A model generated the notes under the pieces. That model was not told where the DNA came from. It saw nothing but the letters and a program-made list of their open reading frames with translations, and did not search any database. Shown piece after piece: positions 28,101 to 39,800 of a stretch of DNA of 64,000 nucleotides (the first letter of the stretch is position 1; each line of letters starts with the position of its first letter). The DNA comes from Cherax quadricarinatus. Lineage: Eukaryota > Arthropoda > Malacostraca > Decapoda > Parastacidae. The stretch covers positions 10,384,293-10,448,292 of the forward strand of contig NC_091346.1 of the NCBI RefSeq assembly GCF_038502225.1. The letters are read 5' to 3'. The position numbers and the translations under genes are program-made.

Positions 28101-29705
28101 CTAGTACCTCGGTGCCAGTAGAGAGCGAGGTACTGGTCACTAGTACCTTGGTGGCAGTAGAGACCGAGGTACTGATCACTAGTACCTCGATGCTAGTAGA
28201 GACCGAGGTATTAGTCACTAGTACCTCGGTGCCAGTAGAGACCGAGGTACTGGTCACTAGTACCTTGGTGGCAGTAGAGACCGAGGTACTGATCACTAGT
28301 ACCTCGATGCTAGTAGAGACCGAATTATTAGTCACTAGTACCTCGGTGCCAGTAGAGACCGAGGTACTGATCACTAGTACCTCGATGCTAGTAGAGACCG
28401 AGGTATTGGTCACTAGTACCTTGGTGCCAGTAGAGACCGAGGTACTGATCACTAGTACCTCGATGCTAGTAGAGACCGAGGTACTGATCACTAGTACCTC
28501 GATGCTAGTAGAGACCGAGGTACTGATCACTAGTACCTCGATGCTAGTAGAGACCGAGGTACTGATCACTAGTACCTCGATGCTAGTAGAGACCGAGGTA
28601 CTGATCACTAGTACCTCGATGCTAGTAGAGACCGAGGTACTGATCACTAGTACCTCGATGCTAGTAGAGACCGAGGTACTGATCACTAGTACCTCGATGC
28701 TAGTAGAGACCGAGGTACTGATCACTAGTACCTCGATGCTAGTAGAGACCGAGGTATTGGTCACTAGTACCTCGATGCTAGTAGAGACCGATGTATTGGT
28801 CACTAGTACCTCGATGCTAGTAGAGACCGAGGTATTGGTCACTAGTACCTCGATGCTAGTAGAGACCGAGGTATTGGTCACTAGTACCTCGATGCTAGTA
28901 GAGACCGAGGTATTGGTCACTAGTACCTTGGTGCCAGTAGAGACCGAGGTACTGATCACTAGTACCTCGATGCTAGTAGAGACCGAGGTACTGATCACTA
29001 GTACCTCGATGCTAGTAGAGACCGAGGTACTGATCACTAGTACCTCGATGCTAGTAGAGACCGAGGTACTGATCACTAGTACCTCGATGCTATTAGAGAC
29101 CGAGGTACTGATCACTAGTACCTCGATGCTAGTAGAGACCGAGGTACTGATCACTAGTACCTCGATGCTAGTAGAGACCGAGGTATTGGTCACTAGTACC
29201 TCGATGCTAGTAGAGACCGAGGTACTGATCACTAGTACCTCGATGCTAGTAGAGACCGAGGTACTGATCACTAGTACCTCGATGCTAGTAGAGACCGAGG
29301 TACTGATCACTAGTACCTCGATGCTAGTAGAGACCGAGGTATTGGTCACTAGTACCTCGATGCTAGTAGAGACCGAGGTACTGGTCACTAGTACCTCGAT
29401 GCTAGTAGAGACCGAGGTACTGGTCACTAGTACCTCGATGCCAGTAGAGACCGAGGTATTGGTCACTAGTTCCTTGGTGCCAGTAGAGACCGAGGTACTG
29501 ATCACTAGTACCTTGGTGCCAGTAGAGACCGAGGTATTGGTCACTAGTACCTTGGTGCCAGTAGAGACCGAGGTATTGGTCACTATTACCTCGATGCTAG
29601 TAGAGACCGAGGTACTGGTCACTAGTACCTTGGTGCCAGTAGAGACCGAGGTACTGATCACTAGTACCTTGGTGCCAGTAGAGACCGAGGTACTGATCAC
29701 TAGTA
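25151..29705. repeat. 39-bp minisatellite, right block (variant subfamily)
   Basis: Same 39-bp unit, but the GTGTTAGTAG half changes first to GTGTCAGTAG (about 25180-25870), then GTGCCAGTAG, then GATGCTAGTAG, and CTGGTCACTAG often becomes CTGATCACTAG or TTGGTCACTAG. Higher-order duplication is clear: GAGAGCGAG units 1521 bp apart (26593 and 28114; 39 units) and the CTATTAGAG variant 1638 bp apart (27451 and 29089; 42 units). The minus strand is open from 29700 to 23524 and the plus strand from 23549 to 27421 and 27449 to 29806, the last running into unique sequence at 29706. Open frames reflect a 39-base period without stops. Confidence 0.96.
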
Positions 29706-29808
29706 CTCTCCCTCAGTTTGCTATTGAACAGAAACATACATTCACCTATGTGCCAGTGATCCCACACACTTTCTCAGTACAGTGCAGTCACAGCAAGCAC
29801 AGGTAGGT

Positions 29809-30075
29809 GGTGGAAATATAAACACATATGCAGTATAATGTGATCCTTTATTGACAACGTTTCGCCCACACAGTGGGCTTTTTCAAGTCACAAACAGGTC
29901 TACCTGGGGTGGAAGGTAAGTGACTATAAATACTCGCGTACCTTCCACCCCAGGTAGACCTGTTTGTGACTTGAAAAAGCCCACTGTGTGGGCAAAACGT
30001 TGTCAATAAAGGATTACATTATACTGCATATGTGTTTATATTTCCATTGTGTCGGTATTTTATACCATTTATTTC
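29809..30075. mobile_element. Hairpin element 2 (108-bp arms) with 11-bp target duplication
   Basis: Arms 29811-29918 and 29939-30046 are reverse complements with two mismatches and a 20-base loop. The tail 30047-30075 (TTGTGTCGGTATTTTATACC and on) matches that of hairpin element 3. Flanking direct repeats CACAGGTAGGT occur at 29798-29808 and 30076-30086. The right arm has GCCCACTGTGTGGGC followed by CAATAAAGG. Open frames through it are incidental. Confidence 0.9.
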
Positions 30076-30086
30076 CACAGGTAGGT

Positions 30087-30670
30087 TGTGCAGTGTACTG
30101 CACGGCCGCCTTAAAGTGGCAGACTCAGGTTCAACTCCCGGTGGAACCTTACCTTTTCTTCCAATTTTTTTTTTTTACAGACACACATTTATTATATGTG
30201 TATTTTAAAATTTATGTAAAATATAACATTAAAATTATATGCATGGTTTGTCCTGAAGTTTAAGAATTTTTTTCAGTTGTGATGTGTATTCTCTTACGTG
30301 TTTTGCATAACTGTATTGCTAAGACATCCTGAGATATAGGTCATCTGTTTCACATATCAGGTCACCATGGGTCCCACTAATCTGGGATCGGATCATTAGG
30401 CCACCTGTCATGGCCACCTGTCCTGGCTTGTCGGGTCTTTTGTTCTAGAAGCAAGGAGATCACAGAGAGGGATGGGGTGAGTGTATGGCAATGCAAGCTG
30501 ATGGAAGTAGCTAATAGAGAGAACCAGGGAAGAACTCGTGTAGCCCTGCAGAAATGTCTTGTTGGAAGGCTGTCGGAAGACTTGGGGCAGATCACTTGTT
30601 GGGAACTTTGCTCGTGCCCTGCGGCTCTTGATTTGTGGTCTGACGCTGACTGCATTCCTAGATGTGAACT
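30087..30670. other. Intergenic DNA, no gene recognised
   Basis: Contains a tRNA-like B box (GGTTCAACTCCCGG near 30127) that may be a SINE relic, a poly-T run near 30167, and otherwise unique sequence. No coding evidence. Confidence 0.5.
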
Positions 30671-30671
30671 C

Positions 30672-30960
30672 TCCTACCTAATAATAATATATGTTTATTT
30701 CTACAAGTACATGTACAAGGTATACAGATCTGGCTGACATCAATGATATACTACTATAAAGAAAGCCACTTGTTATGTTGAGCATTTTGGGCAAATTAGG
30801 TCAATTTTGTCCCAGGATGCAACCCATACCAGTCGATTAACACTCAGGTACTTATTTTATACTGGTGGGTGAACATGGATAGCAGGTGCCTTATGGAAAC
30901 ACGTCCTAATGTTATCCAGCAGTACCGGGGATTCGAACTCCGGACCTATACTATACTGTA
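30672..30960 (-). mobile_element. tRNA-derived SINE family 1, copy C
   Basis: Reverse-strand copy: the minus strand reads GGAGTTCGAATCCCCGG (clear B box) near 30930-30945, then the family body (GACAAAATTGACCTAATTTG, CATAACAAGTGGCTTTC, TCTGTATACCTTG, TGTACTTGTAGAAATAAAC) to an AT-rich tail at 30672. Confidence 0.87.
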
Positions 30961-32734
<1,774 letters not shown>

Positions 32735-33095
32735 AGTGCCTGACACTGAAGTTGCAGTGTCAGACACTGCAACTTCTTGGGATCTTAATACTTGGGAATT
32801 CTTCACTTGCCTAACCCTTGGGCACGACCTACTTCCACATTGGACAAATGTGACACCACCTACGACTGCTGCACCTCTTCTGTCTACGGTTTATAAGCTG
32901 CGTCTCCACTCATATGCCGTATTCTATTCAAGATTGTTGGACTGACCACATCGACTCAAGGTTGAGGGACTGATTACCTCATTCTCCCCCTGTTCTTCAA
33001 GTTTCTCCTTTGTATGGACTGATGAAGCCACTGTGTGGCGAAACGTTTTCTCAAAAATACCCAAGAGTTGCACATGTGTCTAATTTATCAAGCCT
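32735..33095 (+). mobile_element. Right half of a hairpin-type element
   Basis: Carries the right-arm landmarks of hairpin element 1: GACTGACCACATCGACTC, GAGGGACTGATTACCTCA, GGACTGATGAAGCCACTG, the stem GCCACTGTGTGGC at 33027-33039 followed by GAAACGT, then GTTGCACATGTGTCT. The left arm is missing. At its start lies a perfect 14-bp-arm palindrome, GAAGTTGCAGTGTC-A-GACACTGCAACTTC, near 32749-32777. Confidence 0.7.
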
Positions 33096-33179
33096 CCGGG
33101 AACGCAGTTGCCACCTTTTACCAAAAATGATTTTATTTCTACAGACTGTGCGATAAATTCCTGCTGCAATTGCCCTTAA

Positions 33180-36100
33180 CCTAATCCCCCCACCTTTTTC
33201 CTTAAAGCCTCAGGAATAAAACAAGAAATTTGTCACATTATACAGAATGGCTCTCTTTACAACCTCAGACACCCCCCTTACCTCTAAAGTTAGGGCACGC
33301 AGGAGCTCTACATTGCCCCCACCCATAAACTTGAAGACTCTAGCCAGCCTTACCCGTACCTGCCCCAACTCCCTACAAAAATATACGGCATGAAAGGCTG
33401 TTTCCGATTCCTCACTATGGTCGCATTTCGCTTCTCTTACCAAACCCATCACACACAAAGCCTGCTTTGACGCTAAAATTCCCATTACAAACCTATAAAC
33501 TAACTCCCTTACCCTCGGCATTAATCTTAGCTTCTGGAAATCATGCCAAATCGTACCCCAATCATACAAAGGGTATACCGCCACCCCTTGCATGACTTCT
33601 GGTTTCCTACTCATCTCTACTAACCTTCCCACCTTGAGCTTTTTTACCTCACCTATTACTAACATAACCCTTAGCATATTCTCACATTCCATTAAGTCCT
33701 TTCCTCCCACCATCGTCGTACATCCCCCATCACCCTCCCAACCCTCACCCCTTTTACCCTCCCTCCCTTACGTACCTCTGTTTAACATACATTGCCTTTA
33801 CCCTCGGCCCTAGCATCAAAAGCCCTACTCCCTCTCTGCGCACATTCGTCATAACCATCTCGTTACTTAGCCATGCCCGTCCAAAACCCCATATATAACG
33901 AAGCACCCTTCTCTGTATCTCCTTTATCTCCTGTTCCCATAAAGGATGCACCACTGCCACGTTCCACACTTTACTATAAGCCGATGAATTTACTAGTATT
34001 GCCCTTTGCTTTAGAGTAACATCCTTCGCTCTTAGGTTCCTAATCCGTTGTACAACTTTCTCTCCCACCAATTCCGAATTCCTCCGTCTAGCCTCTTGCT
34101 CATCTGCCATATAGATAATCCCACAAATTTTCAGCTGTTCAGTCACATCCCATCCAAACTCCACCCCCATTCTACCCCCCGCCCAATCTTCTCTCTCTAA
34201 TAATTTCGATTTAGCTCTGTTGACACGCATGCCTGACGCCTCCCCGAAAACCTCATTACTCTCTCCACCTTTCGCAAACCTTCGCCATCATTGATCAATA
34301 TTGTTGTGTCATCTACATAACCAACTACCTCTGTAAACCCCATCCCCTCCCCCTGTAATGTTGTTGTTTCCTCAACCATTCCATAAAACGAGTGTTGCAT
34401 ACATGCAAACTGAATTTGAGACATAGGACACCCCTGTCTCAAACCTTTCTCCACTTTCAACACGCTACCCAACCTACCATTAATTTTCACCTGAATAATG
34501 GCTTCTGCATACAAGGTCTTCACCCATTTTACTATTCCCTCCCCAAAACCCATAAGCCTTAAAGTGTCAACCATGTACTCCCTATTCACACCGTCATAAG
34601 CATTCTCCCAGTCAATGCCCAAAATTCCACCCCTCTTACAGCCCTTCAAAAATTCCCTAATTTGACTATGTCCATCCCTCATACTACAACCCGGAATCCC
34701 CAACTGACCCTTGTGCACAATACCATCTATCACCCTCTTCATACTGTTTCCTAGAATCTTCGCAAAAATCTTATAATCCGTACACATTAAAGATATGGCC
34801 CTGTACGTGCTCAGTGTTCTCCCCTCCCTCTTTTTCTTTACAAGCACGACCACACCTGTCCTTTGTGACGTTTCCAATTTCCCATCCTTCAGCATACTAT
34901 TCAATACCTGAACCAAACAATCATTTATGGTTTCCCAATGCACTCTATAAAAATCATTGGAAAGCCCATCGATTCCTGGTGCTTTCCCCTTACTTAAATT
35001 GAACACTGCCTCTTTCACTTCTTCCATACTTATTACATCATCCAATCCCCCTCTGTCCTCCCCACCTTTCTGCCAGGCCTTCACCCCTCCTCTTTCTTTA
35101 TTAACTATCCCCACGTTACCCTGTTCCCATTTCCTTTTAAATCAATAATCCGCATAATTACTTATCCCCTCAGTTGTCACCAACATTTGCCCCTTAGTAT
35201 AACCTTCCAAATCGTCACTAACCTCTAAAAGTATTATAGTGGACTCCTGTTGTCTAATTCGAAAACTTCTTAACACACTACCCGACGGTTTATCTCCCCA
35301 TAGTACGGCATCCATCCCCGCCCTTACCCTTATTTCATCAAATCTTTCATTATGTATGTCCCTTAGTCTCCCTCTTAGCCCTGATATTTCTTCAAAAGAC
35401 TTCCCATCCTCACCCTCGTAACAATCATTGAGCTGCTGTTCCAAATAATTCTGTAAACCATACCTCCACCTCGCCTCCTCCCTTCCTTTATATTTATAAA
35501 ACTCCGCGATACCAGGTTTAGCCCTATTTTCCCACCAATCCAAAATACTCCCTACCCCATCCCTTGTCCTCCACAATTGTCTCCACCAGTCTCGAAACTC
35601 TGCATTCACCACCTCACTCCTCACCAACCTCGCATTTAACTTCCAGAAACTTGAATATACCTTTACCACTCCCTCCCAATCCAGTTCTACCAAAACTGCC
35701 CTATGATCCGAAAACCCTACGTCCACTGTTTTTACCCCTCCTACACTAACTGCTCCCGTTATATAAATCCTATCTAACCTCGCTGAATAATCTCTCTTAA
35801 CAAAAGTAAAATCCACTCTCCAAGCCTCACTCCCCTCCACGTCCCTCACCCCTGCATCCTGTAAAACATTGCGTAACGACCGTAACACACAACCCGCCCC
35901 CCTTGGCTCCACGTCCCCCCCTTATAACACAGTTCCAGTCCTCCCCAATTACAGTTACTAGAGGTAAACCCCTTAAAAACTACACCAAAACGTCTCTGAC
36001 AAAATCCTCTTTTACTTTGATTATATTCTCCGCTGGCATATAAACCCCAATGAAACATACTCGAGATGCTCCCCTCTCACCATCCACCCTCACTACCCTC

Positions 36101-36360
36101 CCCCCCCCCTTCTTCCCACTTTATAATACGTAAGGGACTATTTTCCTTCACAGCCACTGCCACTCCCCCTTTTAACCTAACAGACCCACTTACATACAAT
36201 TTATAACCCTTTAATGCCAAAGCACAGCCTATCTTATAATTATGTTCTTGTATAAAGCATACATCAACATTATATCTCCTCAAAAACCATTCCATCCAGA
36301 CTCGTTTCACTTCATTCCTCAATCCATTTACATTTACAGTTACTACCGTGAATTATTTTA
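33180..36360 (-). pseudogene. Tx1/L1-like LINE ORF2, decayed
   Basis: From the 5' side: endonuclease pieces in 36322-36077 (VDVCFIQEHN, KGGVAVAV) and 35912-35142 (DRIYIT, VGFSDHRAVLVELDW) with a frameshift between them. The reverse transcriptase at 35114-34197 has GKAPGIDGL near 43, YRAISLMCTDYKIFAKIL near 104, IDWENAYDGVNREY at 167-180, GLRQGCPMS at 224-232 and YVDDTTIL at 266-273, a Val variant of YADD with both Asp present. Thumb sequence (34230-33754) and a C-terminal Cys/His segment (33713-33210, C-x-M-G...KCDH...H...C) follow in other frames. The TDYKI/AYDRVNR style suggests the L1 group, probably Tx1. Stops and frameshifts make it non-functional. ORF1 lies just upstream. Confidence 0.82.
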
Positions 36361-36775
36361 AAAGTGGTGGTTTACTTTTTCTTCTTGGCACATAACCTCC
36401 TATACCGTCCTGCTGTATTGTGGCTTTCTTGACAGCTTGCTTATTCACCCCCCTATCCCTCCGTTATCCCTAGAACCATTAAACCCTTCATTACCTCTCC
36501 CCTCTTTCCTCTTATGACATACTTCCTTTCTGCAAGATTTTACTCCTGTTCTTTGTCCTGGAGTAAGAACATCGTCCATCTCCGACGTTCCTGCAGTTCT
36601 CTTACGAGAACTTCCCTCCCCACACACCTCGTCACCTGTCTTTTCCGCCCTATGGACTTCTGCCACAACGTTGTGCACATTAACATTAGTGCACACAGTA
36701 TTCCTAAGCTCCAGATCTTGCTGCGCTGTCGCCTGCACGAGGTTACACCCTTCATCCTCCTGTCCCTCCTCAACG
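36361..36775 (-). pseudogene. ORF1 tail and inter-ORF region of the Tx1-like LINE
   Basis: Overlapping short frames continue the hydrophilic ORF1 C terminus (SSRKRTAGTSEMDDVLTPG in 36831-36445) up to the endonuclease start. Frame changes prevent naming a single stop. Confidence 0.55.
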
Positions 36776-37595
36776 TCATGCAAAAGAGAGCTTAGTACTG
36801 CCATCCTGTTGGCCCGTACCCTCCTCATCACTCACTCTCGACGTCGATGTCGTCTTTCCCTTATCAACCGTTAGTGTTACACCTTCCTCCATAGCCGCCT
36901 CAGCCCTATCCACTTCTTCACTCCAACGGCAAGGATTCTTGTTTGGCCTTACTCCTTCCTCCAACGCCCCCATACCATTCCTCTGATGTAAGATCACTGG
37001 TACCTGTTCCCTCCGTCCAGCTTTTTTATAGCATTGGGCCGCCATATGTTCAAAAGATCCACATAATCTGCAAGTCTTCCGCTGCCCTGAGTAGTACACG
37101 TAGACATGCGTCCGGAAGACCTCCAGAAGAACGTATGATGGAATTGGCTGCCTCAACGTCATTTTCAGTGTAAGTGATCCCTCAGGTAGCCCCTCATAAG
37201 GTCCATTTTGCCACACCCCCATCTCAGCTGAGTGGATTTCTCCATAGTTGCTAAACACTGCCATCACATCATGCTCTGTCGCCTCAAAATGCACGTTTCG
37301 TACTTTCACCCACGTCACATAGCTGGACACATCATGTAAGCAGACTTCCACCATAGTGTTCACTGCTAGCCTTTTCTCTTGATATTTGTTTACTATGCTT
37401 GTGTAGAATCCTGCGTCTTTAAACTTAATGAAAATCCTTGACACACCATTTACTGCTACTCCATAAAATTCTTCGTTTGGTATTCCATATACCTCACTGA
37501 TGATCGCAGGCAGTAACACCTGCATTGTTGTTCCTGTAAGCGTGCCACGCACCATTCCACACAGTGTTCACCCGGCGTCCAATGCGATCTGCCAT
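36776..37595 (-). pseudogene. Tx1/L1-like LINE ORF1: RRM-like and CCHC knuckle
   Basis: The open frame from 37555 encodes an RNA-binding ORF1 protein. An RRM-like fold is suggested by VKVRNVHFEATEHDVMAVFS (about 83-102) and by the preceding conserved block (GVSRIFIKFK). A CCHC knuckle, CRLCGSFEHMAAQC (Cys162, Cys165, His170, Cys175), follows, then an acidic, Ser/Thr-rich tail. The 5' end is uncertain: an alternative ATG at 37595 opens another frame (MADRIGRRVN) that ends soon, suggesting a frameshift near the start. It sits immediately upstream of ORF2 on the same strand, as in a single LINE. Confidence 0.8.
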
Positions 37596-37695
37596 GTTGT
37601 ATGCACAAAACAGAAAAACTGCGCAGTAAACCAGTTGATTCAGGAGCTACTTCGCAGCCTGTCCACACGGCCCGAGAGCGATGAGGACAATGATT

Positions 37696-37960
37696 GTGTA
37701 TGTTGCAACAAGGAGAAGGCTGGAGGCAGTGCAGATGTCATGTCTGAGAGCAATGTGTGGTGTAAAAATTATGCAGAAAAATCATAGATTTGAAATTAGG
37801 AGGTACAGGATTACTAAAAGTGTATTACCCAGAGGGCTGATGAGGTGGTTCAAACATTTAGAGAGGCTGGATCAATATAGTGTGACTTAGAGGCAGTATA
37901 AATCTGCAGTGGAAGGTAGGTGGGTAAGGGGTTATAGGAAAATTTGAAGGCGGATGGGGG
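37696..37960 (+). pseudogene. RTE-like LINE 3' fragment, plus strand
   Basis: Encodes ATRRRLEAVQMSCLRAMCGV, IMQKNHRFEIRR and LMRWFKHLERLDQ, collinear with the C-terminal part of the LINE at 898-3343 but in opposite orientation. It is bounded by the Tx1-like ORF1 start on one side and a G-run near 37957 on the other. Confidence 0.82.
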
Positions 37961-38019
37961 GGGGGATGTAAATAAATTTTTGTGTGAAACAGGTTTCATT
38001 ATAGCAAAACTTCTTCAGG

Positions 38020-39050
38020 CTTGATTATAACTATAAGTTTCTTCATGTTAAACTATTACTGTCTCTTTCTTGAAGTTGCCTGTTTTATTTTAGTCTTGTT
38101 TATAACATGTCTTAGTCCAGGCTTGATCATAACTGTCCTGTACCTGTATGTGGTTGAAGGGATCGAGCTCCATCTCCTATCCCCGCTACTTGGTTTTCAC
38201 TCTCCTGGCTTCGAGAGCCTTATCGTACCTCTTTTTAAAGCTATGCGTGGATCCTACCTCTGACTAATCTAAGACTGAAGAAATAATTCCTTACATCCCA
38301 TAGTTTTCCACTTCTAAATGTGCCCTTGTATTCCTTTGTCTTTTGTCTCAGACAATCTGGCCTTATTCACCTCTGTCAATTATTTTGTACGTTATCATAT
38401 CCTCCCTCCCTATTTCTTTTGTTCATTTTCATCAGAATGAGTTAATCCCTTTAACCTCTCCTCATATGACATACCTTTTAGCTCCTTTGCAAACCATCTG
38501 TATATTCTTCAATTTCTTGACATGCTTGACTAATTGTGGGTTCCATACTGGTGCTATGTACTCCAGTATGGGCTGGACCTACACGGTGTATAGTGTCGTG
38601 AGTACCTCTTTAGTTAAATATCGGAAAGCTATTCTTAAATTTGTCATGTGCACACTTGCTGCATCAATTATTTGGTTGATGTGCGCCTCAGCTGAGATAC
38701 TCGATACAATACTCGCCAGAACCTGCATCTACTCAAGTGTGGGCTGCTGTTTTTGTCCTGTGAGCTTGTACTCCGTCGGTGGTCTTCTTTATCCTTCTCT
38801 TTACTTCATAACTTTGCACTTGTGTGAAACTATGAAGCTTAAGCTTCAGGGCCCCTAATCCCAGAGGGGCCCCAGAAGTGACTTTAGTCCACATTGCTTA
38901 AAAATTTTGGTCTACTGTCTGAGAAGTCCTAGAACTGTAGGTCGACCACTGCCTTCACTACTTCAATCTCCAGATTGTTCCACTTCTTGACAACTTTAAG
39001 GCTAAAGTAGTATTTCTTAATGCCTCTGTGATTCATCTGAGTTTTTATTA
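38020..39050 (-). pseudogene. CR1-type LINE 3' fragments (family B)
   Basis: The minus strand corresponds to the C-terminal RT/thumb region seen better at 58603-59229: coding for the YVRPILEYAAPVWNP, HINQI and LEKVQ motifs, here full of stops. A second, partly overlapping 3' fragment (TTCCACTTCTTGACAACT and on) follows at about 38890-39050, suggesting two insertions or a duplication. Confidence 0.7.
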
Positions 39051-39059
39051 TGAACACAC

Positions 39060-39400
39060 CTGGTTATAACACGATAACTAGTGTACAGATGAGGAACGAG
39101 GAGACTGATGAGAATAAATACATACTTGAATGCTCCTTTGGTTAAGGATATATATTCAAATATAGGTGCAATATTTACAGAGGATGTGTACAGAGAGGCA
39201 ATTTGCTAGCAGGAGACACGGTGAGAACCATCTTCGACCGGTCTTGGAGGTTAGTCTGCGTGTCCCTTCACAACTTTGGTGGACATCCTTGTGATTGACT
39301 GAGTTGAACCAAGGTACTAGCATAACAAGGGGGTCCTGTTCGTTATATTCTTAGCACCTGGTTCACTGGTTGGGAGACATGCCTGTATGAGAGTGTGGCA
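39060..39400. repeat. Unassigned repeat sharing a block with 56.77 kb
   Basis: A block reading CCTGGTTCACTGGTTGGGAG near 39356 recurs at about 56770 as CCTGGTTCGCTGGTTGGGAG with similar flanks (GCCTGTA, GAGGGTGTG or GAGAGTGTGG). This could be a solo LTR or another short interspersed element; the ends are not defined. Confidence 0.4.
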
Positions 39401-39404
39401 TACC

Positions 39405-39535
39405 AGTACCTCCTCCAGCATCTTAGTTTTCTATTTTCTGATCCCACATGTGGCTCCAGATTTTTCCAGTCAGTCTACTTGTGGTTAAAGTCCCCCATGA
39501 TGAGTAACTTTGCCCTGCCCATGTGGGTCCTTCTT
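39405..39535 (-). pseudogene. CR1 family B endonuclease fragment
   Basis: Matches 60880-61000 of the family B LINE (GAAATCCCCCATGGTGAG counterpart), the region encoding LLTMGDFNHK. It is cut off by a family 2 SINE. Confidence 0.7.
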
Positions 39536-39800
39536 CCTGTATAGGCACCACTGTGACCACAAATGCAAGTTTTTACAGACGATTCTCCTGCTAGCGTGGC
39601 CTTGACGAACTCTAGCTCAGTAAGATTCATTCACCTAGGTATATCTAGTTGGAGGAATCTTATTGAAGCTAGCTGGTCCAATGGCTAACGTGTCGGTCTA
39701 GAGTTTTATGGTTCTCTGATCGAGTGTTCTAACCCCACCCGTGGTATGGTTTGTTTGCAAACGTGTCATTACGATTTCGTGAGTGAAGATAAAATACAGA
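39535..39800 (+). mobile_element. tRNA-derived SINE family 2, copy A
   Basis: Has a tRNA-like segment AGCTGGTCCAATGGCTAACG (A box) and GTTCTAACCCCACC (B box position), followed by GGTATGGTTTGTTTGCAAAC and CATTACGATTTCGTGAGT. Upstream are the family's other landmarks, CTGTGACCACAAATGCAAG and CTAGCGTGGCCTTGACG. Better copies are at 50275-50730 and 59515-59740. Confidence 0.8.

Noticed and set aside
23524..29700. 2058-codon open frame (minus) and 1290-, 1162-, 1165- and 785-codon frames in the 39-bp array as giant repetitive proteins
   Set aside because: The period is a multiple of three and the unit lacks stops in one frame per strand, so open frames are expected on both strands at once. There is no signal peptide, unique terminal domain, splice signal or promoter, and units vary freely in amino acid.
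16084..29705. CRISPR array
   Set aside because: The units abut without variable spacers, and the DNA is clearly eukaryotic.
16084..29705. TGGTCA/TGATCA as nuclear-receptor half-sites repeated about 340 times
   Set aside because: The half-sites are a fixed part of the unit with no correctly spaced second half-site matching a known response element; nothing else supports regulation.
30477..30737. Overlapping 86- and 92-codon frames on both strands near 30.5 kb
   Set aside because: No recognisable domain, and both run into or beside a SINE; chance frames.
30925..30950. Functional tRNA gene at the SINE family 1 head
   Set aside because: The B box is good but the acceptor and anticodon arms do not pair, and the body is that of the SINE family.
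38343..38858. 171-codon hydrophobic plus-strand frame as a membrane protein
   Set aside because: It is the complementary shadow of a minus-strand CR1 C-terminal region; the same shadow appears at 44903-45340 opposite the plus-strand copy.
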